Origin: Holosporaceae bacterium
Lineage (GTDB): Bacteria; Pseudomonadota; Alphaproteobacteria; UBA7879; UBA5542
Length of the DNA: 64,000 nt
NCBI GenBank assembly: GCA_022646525.1
Contig: CP060261.1
Location: 434,001-498,000 of the forward strand
Reading direction: 5' to 3'
Position numbers and translations under genes: made by a program. Below the pieces are notes generated by a model, which searched no databases, was not told the origin of the DNA, and worked only from the letters and a program-made list of their open reading frames with translations. Below, one piece after another: positions 28,617-38,630 of this stretch (the stretch's first letter is position 1; the number at the start of each line of letters is the position of its first letter).

Positions 28617-30006
28617 GAATCTCGTTTATTTTTAAGGGCGATTTCATGTAGGGCATTTTTTTAATACCAAAAAGATGCAATATCGTGGGGGCAACTTGTG
28701 TTGAGTCTATTTTTTCTCGATAAGGCAAGGGACGCATGCCTTTTTTGTAAACAATGAAGATGCCACGAGGCTGATGGTAGGCGGTGCCTGGATCGCGATT
28801 CATTGTTTGAAGGCCAAAAGTATCAAGAGATAACGGCAAGCTATCTTTGTACACAAACCCTTTTTCAATCGTTTCTTGAGTAATTTGTAAATTACAATTT
28901 AAGGTGAGCCCTGATTCTTTTAATGTAAATAAAGGTTCTCCGTCAGGTGTTAACAAACCTTTCACGCGTTCCTTGAAATCTTCTAAATCTTTTTCTGTTC
29001 GAAATGAAAATGCATAATCGGGCTGCATGGCAAGATTATTTTTTACCTTACCCGTATACCCCAATCCTTCACAAAAACGATCAACGTCAGCAATGCGAAT
29101 TTCGCCAGGGTAGTCTCCTCGATCAATGGCTTCTTGTCCCATGCTTGAAGCAATCATCAATGTATAACCATTTTTGTCTGCAAATTCTTTTAACGTGCCA
29201 ATTTGTTGGTCGGCAATTTTCATTGCTCGTAAAATATTTTGTGCTTTGAAATGGGCATCGTCCCCTTCTAAGGTATAATTAAATTCTTCTGGAAAAGTGT
29301 ATTTCCAGTATCGATGCATCATTCCAGCAGCATGATTGGTGAAAAAAGAAGAAAATTCAGGACGTGTATTTTTTAGAAGCTCGATGTAGAAATCAAATGC
29401 AAGAGGGGCCTGAAACATAGATCGAATATGACGATACGCAGGATTGAATGTTTCTTTCAAAAGCTGTGTAAATAACTGACCTGCTGTTTTTAAGGAAAAC
29501 CCAAGTTCAAAGAACAGAAGAATGTCTTTGAAAAGTGACCAAGACATTTTTATTTTTCCAGGTGTTTTCCCACCATCTTTTTTAGTTTGGGTTAAATTAA
29601 ATTTTTGGAAGCCTTTTAGAGAATCGGGGTATGTTTCAGCTGTGCGTGCGAAGGTGTCAGGCACATAAAAACGATATTGGGTTTTATCAGTAGGTACAGG
29701 CCACGACTGAAGGCTGCCGAATAGCCCAACAGAGACATTGTTGTCTGTTAAAATTTCCCATATGGGTGGGTATTTCTTCGGCAAATCTTGGTTTAAAAAT
29801 CGAATGTTATGAATGTCGTTGTGCACACCGCGGTGTACCGTTGGCCAAGTTGACCATGGGTGCAGCTCGCCCGAGTCTTGTGTCACAGTTGTATATTGAT
29901 GGCTGTGTTGCAGAATTTCTTCAATGGCAGAGCCAGGGCAAGTTTTGGTGAAATAGTCGACAACCTGCCAGGGGACTTCATTGAGCTCGTAAAGTAAAAT
30001 TTTCAT
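28603..30006 (-). CDS. Type I phosphodiesterase/nucleotide pyrophosphatase-like protein (alkaline phosphatase superfamily)
   Basis: 467 residues, no signal peptide and no frameshift. The N-terminus MKILLYELNEVPWQVVDYF and the pattern HPWSTWPTVHRGVHNDIHNI resemble the metal/nucleophile region of AlkP-superfamily enzymes, where a Thr sits near TWPTVHRG. Further pieces are ASSMGQEAIDRGDYPGEIRI and the C-terminal IDSTQVAPTILHLFGI, typical of sulfatase/phosphodiesterase ends. The substrate is unknown; glycan or nucleotide phosphodiesters are possible. The stop of bcp overlaps its start by 4 bp. Confidence 0.65.
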   Translation of the reverse strand: MKILLYELNEVPWQVVDYFTKTCPGSAIEEILQHSHQYTTVTQDSGELHPWSTWPTVHRGVHNDIHNIRFLNQDLPKKYPPIWEILTDNNVSVGLFGSLQSWPVPTDKTQYRFYVPDTFARTAETYPDSLKGFQKFNLTQTKKDGGKTPGKIKMSWSLFKDILLFFELGFSLKTAGQLFTQLLKETFNPAYRHIRSMFQAPLAFDFYIELLKNTRPEFSSFFTNHAAGMMHRYWKYTFPEEFNYTLEGDDAHFKAQNILRAMKIADQQIGTLKEFADKNGYTLMIASSMGQEAIDRGDYPGEIRIADVDRFCEGLGYTGKVKNNLAMQPDYAFSFRTEKDLEDFKERVKGLLTPDGEPLFTLKESGLTLNCNLQITQETIEKGFVYKDSLPLSLDTFGLQTMNRDPGTAYHQPRGIFIVYKKGMRPLPYREKIDSTQVAPTILHLFGIKKMPYMKSPLKINEILNDL

Positions 30007-30469
30007 GGGGCGTTTTTTAAATAGTCTAAAATCTCTGTAACATGATTTTTTACTTTAACACGTCGCCATATTTTTTCAATTTTTCCCTGCTCATCAATCA
30101 AGAAAGTGGCACGCTCTATACCCATGTAGGCGCGTCCATAAAGCTTCTTTTCAACCCATACACCATACGCTTCTAGAACGTTGTGGTCTGTATCGGCGCC
30201 TAAAGCAAAAGGAAGGTCATATTTTTTTGCAAATTTTTCATGAGAAGTGACGCTGTCTTTCGACACGCCTATAATGTGGACATTTAAATTGGCGAAGGCT
30301 TCGAATGCATCTTTAAAGTCACATGATTCTTGTGTGCATCCAGGTGTATTATCTTTTGGATAGAAGTATAAAATCACTTTTTCCCCAGCCGCATCTTTAA
30401 GGGAAAAATCTTGATCTTTTGGGTTGCGATCGTAAAGAGAGGGGCTTTATCGCCCACTTTAAGCGTCAT
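30003..30469 (-). CDS. bcp: Thioredoxin-dependent peroxiredoxin, Bcp/PrxQ type (one frameshift)
   Basis: Reduces hydroperoxides with thioredoxin as donor. N-terminus MTLKVGDKAPLFT begins at 30469; a shift near 30400 leads to the core VILYFYPKDNTPGCTQESCD, which holds the peroxidatic Cys and the nearby resolving Cys of PrxQ. Later segments SKDSVTSHEKFAKKYDLPF and ERATFLIDEQGKIEKIWR are typical. About 155 residues. The start is about 70 bp from the divergent AsmA-like gene. Confidence 0.92.
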
Positions 30470-30537
30470 GATTTTGACTCCATATTATTATGGGTTTTCA
30501 ATTTATTTTTTAAGAAATATGACGTATTGTGAGCGTA

Positions 30538-33488
30538 ATGAAAAGAAAAATTAAAAAATTCTCAAGGTCTTTATCGCCTTTTGGGCCACTCTTTTTCTTC
30601 TTGGTCTGGGGGTGTGTGGCGTCTTTCTATTGAGCCATTGAAGATTACAAATGATTCACGGGTTGTTGCCTACATCCCGAAATCAATCCAGTTTTCTGAG
30701 CTGTTTTTTTAAAAGCAGGGCCATTTTATACAATACCTGCGCTTGAGTTAACGGATATCTCTTTTAAGCATGAAGGTATTTCGATCAAGGCACCTAAGCT
30801 TTTTGCAACATGGCGCCTTTCAAACTTGCTTCGAGGTGATTTCAACATTTCTTCCGTGCGCATTATGTCGCCGAAAGTGCGTGTCATTCTTATCAAAGAA
30901 GACGCTTCTACTGCTGAAGAAAAGAAAAAGTTTCTCTTAAGATGCGAGAAGAAAACTGGATTGAAATCCTGAAAGAAGCTTTTGAAAAAATCCCCGTTAA
31001 ATATTTAGAGCTGAGAGATGCGCGCTTTTCTATTCATAAAAAGAAGGATGTTTACCGTTTTTCAGATGTGAATTTTACGCCTTGCAACTTTCACGTGTGG
31101 TCAACTTTCAAGCACAAGGATTCTTTTCTGACACATCCCACAAACCTTTCTTTTTTAATTTGAAAACCAAATTAGAGAAAGAATCACTGGATCTTTCTGG
31201 ACAAGTAGAGGTGCGTAAAATCGTTTTGTCTAAGCTTGCTTTGCCACCTGCCATAAAGAAGAAGGTGGCCTTTTTTGAGCATCCTATTTCCCTAAGCTTT
31301 TTATATAACTTTTACCCCAAAACGACTGACTTTTTATCTCAATGGGAAAGCGCACTTTTATCTTCCAAAAACAAAAAGCCCGTTGTGTTTTCTTTAAGAG
31401 CCGAGCAAAAAGAAAGAAAAGCGTCTTTCTATTTTCTTGTCTACACCTAAAGTTTATCGAAAAGACTTGGTACATATTTGGTATCCTCACGAAGACGCTG
31501 TGCGCCCTTGGGTGCTGCGTGCCGTACCAGAAGGTATTGTGGAAAACTTTCATCTTGATCTGTTTTTGAGAAAAAAGACCAAGGTTATCACTTGTATGAT
31601 GTTCAAGGAAAAATGAACCTTTTGGACACAACAATCAAATATGTAAGTGATTTGCCTGCTGTAGAGGGTATTTATGGTGTGCTGCATTTTGATAAAGAGG
31701 CCCTCTGGGGTATTGTGCATAGGGCGCACTATAAAAGCCTAGATCTTTCTAAAATCGAGCTTAAAATTTCTGGCCTTGGTGATGCAGAGCATATGCATTT
31801 TGATGGGGGCTTTCTTTTGAAGGCCCCTTTAAAGATTTAATTGGATATTTAAATCATGGGTTCTTGAAGAAGCATTTGCCGAAAGATATTCGTGTTAAAA
31901 AGGGTAAAGTTGATGGTCTGTTTCACTTATCGATTCCGCTTAAAAAAGATGTTCAAGGCGATGAAATTGTTTTTGAAACAGTTGCAAACTTGAAAAACGG
32001 GGCTTTTTCGTTAAAGCATCAGGGGCAGAAACTTCACTTGTATGACACATCATTTGCCCTTAAAAAAAGCCACGAAGTGATGCACTTAAAAGGTGAGGGA
32101 ACCGTAGACGGCTTTAAGTCTGCGTTCTTAATTGAAGAAGATTACCGAGAGCATGCTTCTGTCATCAGCAAGAAAAAAATAAAGGGATCTGGGCGTATTA
32201 AAGGCTTGTGGGAAATGCTTCCAGGCGCTTTGCAAGTACAGATTCAGGCTGAGGAAGACGGGCAAGTATCTTTATCATTTTATGCTGAAAAAGATAAAGG
32301 TGGTGTTGAAAAAGTAGATATAGATCTTGATTTAAAAGGCACAGGGTTAACGCTTCCTTTATTTAACTGGCATAAAGAGAAAGGTGCGCCTGGAAAGTTT
32401 GAGCTTGATTTAGAAACAGAATCCGGCGTCATTCGCAAATTTAAAAAGCTCTCGCTTGTTGGACTAGGGGCGAAAATTATTGGTAATGCCGAATTTGGCC
32501 AAGATGGAAAAATTTCAGGTATTAATCTTTCTCCGTTTCAGATAGGGGGCAAAAAAGGAGAGGCGAGGGCAGAAATTAGAGATGGTATATGGAACGTATT
32601 TATTCGTATGCCTTTCTTAAATTTTAACCCACTACTCGCAAGCTTTCGGCACGGGGAATCATCGGATGAGGAAGAGTCTGGGAAACTGTCTTTGAATTTA
32701 GACATTCGTGTTGATGATCTCTTTTTAAAAGAAGCACACCGCTTTAAGAATGTGCATGCTGTCATTAAGCTAAGAAAAGGTGACTTTCACTTTGTGAACC
32801 TAAAAGGGAAAGATAGGGATGAAACACTCTCTTTGCGTTACCAACCCCATGAAGAAAATATGGTGCTCGAAGTTGATGTGCCAAAACTTGAAACTATTTT
32901 AGATGGCCTTGATATGACGCAAAATGTGCGCGCTAAGAATATTCAAATTCAGGCGCACAAACCCCTTAAAAATATGGCCCATCCCCTTAAAGGAAAACTA
33001 TTTGTGGAAAGTATCCATGTTTTGAAAGCTCCTGTTTTTGCTAAGTTGTTACGCCTTATTTCTATTGAAGGGTTGCTGCAAAGTTTGGCAGGGGAAGGCA
33101 TTGTGTTTAATGATAATTACGCTAAGTTTGAATATAAAAATAAAAATATTGCGTTAAGGCGTGCCTATATGATGAACAGCTCTATTGGGATTACGGCCAA
33201 AGGATATCTGCATCTTGGTAAAAAGAATATGAATATAGAAGGTGTGTTGGTGCCTGCAAACTTTATTAATCAGCTTTTAGGCAAAATTCCCTGATTGGTC
33301 AGCTGTTGACAGGGGGCAAAGATCAAGGGTTGTTCTCTGTTTCTTATACAGCGAAAGGCAATATTAAAGAGCCTGATATTTCAAGTAACCCGCTTGGAGT
33401 AATCGCACCTAACTTTATTAAAGGCTTATTCAGCAAGCATGAAAAGCCATCTCTGACTGAAAGTGGAAAAGATGCGACTAAGCTTTAG
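30538..33488 (+). CDS. AsmA-like (YhdP/DUF3971-type) envelope protein (frameshifted)
   Basis: Large membrane-anchored periplasmic protein of the AsmA/YhdP group, implicated in phospholipid transport between membranes. N-terminus MKRKIKKFSRSLSPFGPLFF with a transmembrane segment; shifts in the first 1.3 kb (near 30580, 30620, 30710, 30930, 31070, 31450, 31570, 31840) and one near 33292. From 31864 a long uninterrupted beta-rich region ends in the AsmA C-terminal signature: LKAPVFAKLLRLISIEGLL, GYLHLGKKNMNIEGVLVPAN, then LIGQLLTGGKDQGLFSVSYT and PDISSNPLGVIAP. About 980 residues. Confidence 0.8.
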
Positions 33489-34182
33489 TTGTATAGAGTG
33501 CAATTGAAACAGTGGTCGATACGTTGAGTGTTGGAAACGCTTTTGATGTTGAACGGAAAGCAGTTGATCGCATTTTTCTTTGGTAAGGCGTCGAAGCCCA
33601 CGGCCTTCTGCACCAAATACAAGCGCTGTTTTTTCGGGCCAGGTTTTTGTTGTTCTGACATCCGTCCCTCTTTCATCGAATCCATAACACCAAAATCCTT
33701 TATCTTTAAGGTATTCAAGTGCTTGTGAAAGATTTGTTTCACTAATGATGGGCACGTGCTCTAAAGCGCCCGAAGCGACTTTAGCAACAGTCCTCCCATA
33801 ACGTCTGCACTGTGCATGGCGGTTATCAAAAGGGCGTCTGCTTCTAAAGCCGCAACAACGCGCAAAATAGCACCAATATTATGAGGGTCAGTAACCTGAT
33901 CAAGAATAACAAGACGGGCTTGTTGGGGGTGCTGTTTGCAAAAGGCTTCTAAGGGCAGAAATGGAAGAGGGTGTGTTTCAAGCACAACCTGTTGATGCAC
34001 GCTCCTGGGGGAACCAGCGTGTCAAAGGCATCGGCAGACACATTTTTAACTGTAAGGCTGGCCGGGATAGCACCTAACTTCTCTCGGCTTTTAGAAGTCA
34101 CATAAAGTGTTTTGTTTTGTCGCCGTTTATTGCCGAGGGCCGCCTTAACTGCGTGAATACCGTATAAGAATTGTTTTTTCAT
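33478..34182 (-). CDS. rlmB: 23S rRNA (guanosine-2'-O)-methyltransferase RlmB, SpoU family (frameshifted)
   Basis: SAM-dependent 2'-O-methylation of 23S rRNA G2251 by family. N-terminal substrate-binding part FLYGIHAVKAALGNKRRQ, then the SPOUT knot motifs: DQVTDPHNIGAILRVVAALE (motif 1), LVFGAEGRGLRRLTKEKCD (motif 2) and TLNVSTTVSIALY (motif 3, readable only after a shift near 33528). Other shifts near 33990 and 33770. About 235 residues. The start overlaps the pyk stop as ATGA. Confidence 0.9.
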
Positions 34183-35603
34183 TTGACGCTATTCGCATGA
34201 ATGGTGTTGGTTGTACCAGGCTTGCCAAAAGGCGCCCCAAAGGTGGTGACATATCGGTCTCCTTTTGTCGCAAGCTTTTTTTTTCTTTTACAAGGGCATG
34301 GGCTTTTTCAGTAAGCGCTTCGAAATTAGAAACGGTTTGTTTTAAGTAATAAGGCAACACCCCCCACGACAAGGTCAACATTCGGGAAACAGAAATAGAT
34401 TCTGTTAAGGCAAGAATAGGGCACTCGGGCCGTGTTTGTGACTGACGCAATGCCGTTAGCCCAGAGGTGGTATAGCTTACAATTGCCTTTGCTTGAAGCT
34501 GTTTGATCAGTATGTCGCTTGCAAAAAGTGACTTGGCTGGTGATGGTGTCTTTGTATGCTGGGGCAATCAAGCTTTTAAATTGACGATAGTTTTCATCAT
34601 TTTCGACACTTTGAATCACCTTTGTCATCATATCAACGGCTTCAAGCGGATGGTTCCCTGCGGCTGATTCGGCAGAAAGCATCACAGCATCTGCGCCGTC
34701 ATAAACAGCATTGGCAACATCAGATGTTTCCGCACACGTGTGGGGTGGGTGCTTCTACCATAGATTCAAGCATTTGGGTGGCCACAATAACGGGGATGCC
34801 TTGTGCGCGGCACTCTTTCACAATATGTTTTTGAAGGGCAGGCACTTTTTTCAGGGGGGAATTCAACCCCAAATCACCCCGTGCCACCATAATGGCATCT
34901 GTTTCTTTTAGAATTTGGGCAAAGTTTGTAATGGCTTGCGGCTTTTCAATTTTCGCGACAATTTTCGCCTTATCTTTAACGTGTTTTTAAGGGTAATAAT
35001 ATCATCTTGCGTTTGTACAAAAGAAAGGGCAATAAAGTCGACGTCTTGTTTCAAGATAAAGGCCAAGTCTTTTAAATCTTTTTCAGTAAGCGCAGATCCA
35101 GGAATAGTATCTTCTGGTAGGTTTACCCCTTTGTGGCTTGAAAGCCTGCCGCTAACAGAAACAGTGGTGTGGATGGCCGTCTTTGTGGCTTCTGTAACAC
35201 GCAGTTCAATCTTTCCATCATCCAGCAAAAGCTTGCTGCCTTTTTTAACGTGGGGTAGACTTCCTTGTGTGGGAAAGCAACCCGGGTATCATTTCCAGGG
35301 CGTCAATATTCAAGTCAAGCGTGAATTTTTGCCCTGTTTTCAGCATGATTTTGTCTTTTTCAAAAGGCCTATCCGAAACTTTGGGCCTTGCAGATCGGCT
35401 AAAATGCCAATCAGGTGCCCCACTTTTTTTTCGGCTTGCCGAATGAAGTCAATGTTTTGTTTATGGATGTTGTGTGTGCCATGGGAAAAATTCAGGCGAA
35501 AAACATTCGCACCCAATTGGCACATTTTTAGAATGATATCCAGGCTTGAACTTGCTGGGCCCAAGGTGGCAATTATTTTGGTTCTTTTTACAATTGGTGT
35601 CAT
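34179..35603 (-). CDS. pyk: Pyruvate kinase (frameshifted)
   Basis: Last step of glycolysis, phosphoenolpyruvate plus ADP to pyruvate plus ATP. Start [20 protein letters not shown] at 35603. Segments across frames: [58 protein letters not shown], the [19 protein letters not shown] nucleotide-site region and the C-terminal [20 protein letters not shown] ending at 34179. Shifts near 35345, 35260, 34985, 34910, 34740, 34535, 34360 and 34240. About 475 residues, normal. Confidence 0.92.
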
Positions 35604-35759
35604 GGAATCCCCTATGAAGGCACGATACACAATGCGGCCTCATCGGGCAAGATTGCATCGAAGAAAACTGGTCGTTGTAAAATTGCAACTTTTTCCAAAA
35701 TTTTTAGTATGTAGGGGGTATTGAGCTGCGTGTATCAATAGACCCTTTTATTACTGATG

Positions 35760-35862
35760 GGTGAAGAGGCTGTGCAGAGACTTTTTAAGAAAGCAGCATA
35801 GGTTTCGTATTCTTTCTGAGAAAGAAGGGTGTGCGGGGCACGTAGAATTTTATCTTTTTTTT
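35760..35862 (-). pseudogene. Remnant of a TetR-family regulator with internal deletion
   Basis: On the minus strand the bases 35839-35854 repeat the start of the tetR gene at 37978-38543 (DKILRA in helix 1). They run after a few bases into LLSQKEYETYAAFLK, which matches the last 25 residues of the same TetR (LLSEKEHMTYMLFLK). Everything in between, including the rest of the HTH, is missing, about 480 bp. It is a decayed paralogue, not the active gene. The surrounding interval 35604-36049, about 450 bp, holds no other gene that I can see. Confidence 0.7.
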
Positions 35863-36049
35863 ATTGTTTATTGTGAATCCTTACCGTGTAGAAAAATACA
35901 TAAACATACCATGTGCAGCAAGATAAGATTTTGTTGAGGATGACCCATGCGATTAAAAAACATACAGATCTTTAGATAAAATATTGAAATTAATGTATAT
36001 ATTTCTTATATATCTTTGTAGACATTTTTGAATTAAAAAGGAATATACG

Positions 36050-36885
36050 ATGAGCATGTGTAAGAGCTTCATATTTTTATTTGTTTTGATCTTTATAAAA
36101 AATTGGTTCAGCGAGCTTGGTAGAAGATGATCAATCCCCTTGTCCACAGCAGCAGACTACTATGGTGAATAATATTGGTATTCAGGTTGCAGAAAACGCC
36201 ATACAAGCCGGGGTTGCACACGCACGACGCAAACTCGAGTGTGGCATTTATAGTGTGCCCGATGAATTGATTTTGCATATTTCGTTTTTTTTTAGACATT
36301 AATGACTCGCAAAATTTTGCTGCAACATGTATACAGTTTTGGCGTATGCGATCAGATTTCAAACTACTGTTTGGTCCGGAATCTTTAGCCAATCTTATAG
36401 AGAGAGATGGTATGGAGGACGAGAGGTTATATCGTATTCTTTCTGTGAGAAAAACTATTGTTTTTTCAGGAGGGCTGCCATCGTACGTTCCCTTTTCTGC
36501 CGGTTCTACTAAACGAGGTATGGTTTTAAGTCTTCTTCCCCGTTGTTCGAATGTTTCTAAATTAAGTTTGATGTTTTTGGGGCTTGCACCAATACATTTT
36601 TTGTCTGATTTAGAATTAGTGCGTGGATTGTCGGCGTGTAAGAATGTAATTCATTTGAATTTAGATGGTAATGGATTAAATTCTGTGTGTGGGTTGCATT
36701 TTCTGCCGTCGTTTTTTGAGAGGCATAGAGAGGTGCTTCCCAATCTTGAATCACTTTCGGTAAGATCAGAAAAAAGTCTTCCAAGATACAATACAACAGG
36801 AGAAGAAGAAAATCTATTAACTCCTGAAAGAGTACAGGATTGTATAAAGCTTATTAGAGAGGTTCGCCCTAAATTTAAAAATTGA
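36050..36885 (+). CDS. Exported F-box/leucine-rich-repeat-like protein (eukaryote-like, frameshifted)
   Basis: Start ATG at 36050 behind AAAAAGGA. A signal peptide MSMCKSFIFLFVLIFIKIGS is restored by removing one A from the A6 run near 36098. After LVEDDQSPCP and a helical linker comes an F-box-like segment at about 36253-36350: SVPDELILHIFFFLD, then, after a shift in the T-run at 36285-36292, INDSQNFAATCIQFWRM. Downstream are LRR-like units: CSNVSKLSLMFLGL, CKNVIHLNLDGNGL and LPNLESLSV. About 278 residues. F-box proteins recruit targets to host SCF ubiquitin ligases, so a host-directed role is likely by inference. Confidence 0.62.
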
Positions 36886-36917
36886 GATACATCTACGATA
36901 CGAGATGAAGTAAACCT

Positions 36918-37923
36918 CTAGAGGGAAGAAGGCATAACCCCTTCTTTTAAAAAGTCTTCAACAATGGTATATCCTGCAATCATACCATTCCCTGCTGCAA
37001 TCATGGCTTGGGGTTGGGGGCCTGACGCATCTGTCACATCCCCACATGCATACACATTTGGAACCGATGTTTTTTGTGTTTTCGCGTCTACAATAATAAA
37101 CCCTTTTTGATCCATTTTGACTTTTCTTCTAAATAAATTACTGTTTGGGATGCGCCCCATAGAAATAACAACAATGTCTGCCTCTTCAGTTTTTCCGCCT
37201 TCAAAATAAAGCCCAAGTTTTTTTCCTATACCTTCAACTTTTTCTAATGAGTGCTTGTAGACAGGTTGGATTTTTGATCGCTTAATAAATTTTTGACGCC
37301 ATGGTGGAAGGCGTAGGGTTTCAGATCGTGTGAAAATACGCACTTTTTAGCACCGCCTTTAAGGGCATAAAATGCTTTTTTCATTGCATCGACACCCCTC
37401 CAATAATACTGACATCTTTGTTAGAAACTTGTGATTTAAACTTTGAAAGATTCGGGTGGATGTCCCAGTTGTAATAAATGCGCCCTTGAGGGTTTGGTAT
37501 ATTCACAAGGGGAACAGGTTTATCTTTTGTGCCGGTTGCAATGACAACTTTTCTGGCAAAGTAGGTGTTTCCTTTGGTGTCAACAAGTTGCATGGGGCTT
37601 TTGGTAAAGTCAACCGATGCAATTTCTGTGCGCACAATTTTCCTTCATTATCAGCGACGCTTTCCTCAATGATAGGAATAATTTCGTTTCCTGTTGTTGT
37701 TTCAATGCCCATCCAATTGCCGACAATCGTGTTGACATTAAGATCTCCTCCTTTGTGAGGCCCAGAAAAAACATGTGTTTTGTATCCAAATTCTGATGTG
37801 ACATAGGCAGCACTTAGCCCGCTGCACCCGCTGCCAATAATAGCAACATCAATAATGGAAGCGCTTATGGCTGAAAGCGCAAGAAGAGAAGAAAAAAAAA
37901 ACATGTCTTTAAAAATCTGTGCA
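36918..37923 (-). CDS. Exported thioredoxin-reductase-like flavoprotein lacking the CxxC (frameshifted)
   Basis: Pyridine nucleotide-disulfide oxidoreductase fold. N-terminus MFFFSSLLALSAISASI is signal-like (ATG at 37904; one at 37923 needs a shift), followed directly by the FAD site VAIIGSGCSGLSAAY. Then VVIATGTKDKP, the NAD(P) site VSIIGG, VVISMGRIPN and the C-terminal FAD segment VYACGDVTDASGPQPQA. Where thioredoxin reductases have C-A-T-C before the second nucleotide site, this protein reads YYNWDIHPNLSKFKSQVSNK, without cysteines. Shifts near 37640 and 37350-37400. About 335 residues. Function unknown. Confidence 0.7.
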
Positions 37924-37977
37924 TAATGGTTGTGATTCTACAGTATTGTTCCTGGCATATTCAACATAAAAACACCT

Positions 37978-38543
37978 CTATTGCTCGAAGAGGTTGTGCA
38001 GTGATTCTTTTAAGAAAAGCATGTAAGTCATATGCTCTTTCTCAGAAAGAAGGGGCGGCAGTGTCTCAACATAGCTCATAATGGCCGTTAACATGAAAAG
38101 CAATGTAAATTTGATATTGGTATTGGGGTGAATGGCGTTCTTTTTGATAAGATGCGAACATATCAATCAGATGTTTGAAGCTGTCAGAAGTATCTTTGAA
38201 AGGTGATGCGAGAGGACCGAATTCAATATTTTGCCATACAATCATTTTCAGAATAAGCGGATTGTTCTGATAGAAATGAATGTAATAATCGATAAACTGG
38301 TCAAGAAAATGGCTGAAGGGTTGTGTTGGGTTGAGGGCAGGGCGCGTTTCTGCATAGAGGGCGACGATAGATTCTTTGGTGGCTTGCCACAAACCTTCTT
38401 TTGCTTTTGAAATGGTGAAAGATAAGGCCATGGTTGACGTTCGCTTCTTGGGCAATGTCTTGTGTTCTAACGCCGTGAAATCCTTTTTTTTCCAAAAAGG
38501 GTGCGTGCAGCACGTAGAATTTTATCTTTGTTTTTTCTTTCAT
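37978..38543 (-). CDS. TetR-family transcriptional regulator (frameshifted)
   Basis: N-terminal HTH: DKILRAARTLFGKKGFHGVR, then TQDIAQEANVNHGLIFHHFK, readable after small shifts near 38525 and 38500. The ligand-binding part gives FSHFLDQFIDYYIHFYQNNP, FGPLASPFKDTSDSFKHLID and the C-terminal LLSEKEHMTYMLFLKESLH ending at 37978. About 188 residues. It is divergent from a Bcr/CflA transporter, and the intergenic region carries two copies of a palindromic site (38565-38580 and 38595-38610), so it most likely represses that transporter. Confidence 0.85.
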
Positions 38544-38562
38544 CTTTTTAAATTTAAAAAAA

Positions 38563-38610
38563 AAGTTGACCATTTAGTCAACTTATGTCTTTATTTGATC
38601 AATTAGTCAA
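38563..38610. promoter_or_regulatory. Tandem palindromic operator, probable TetR binding sites
   Basis: Two 16-bp sites, TTGACCATTTAGTCAA (38565-38580) and TTGATCAATTAGTCAA (38595-38610), differ at only two positions and lie 30 bp apart, about three helix turns. The first is extended to perfect 8-bp arms (AAGTTGAC and GTCAACTT). They fill the space between the divergent tetR and transporter starts, the usual place for autoregulatory TetR operators. Confidence 0.75.
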
Positions 38611-38630
38611 TTTTATAGAAAGATCTTACG

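Noticed and set aside
34915..35724. Plus-strand open frame of 269 codons
   Set aside because: It is antisense to pyruvate kinase, whose conserved motifs are all on the minus strand; composition is not protein-like.
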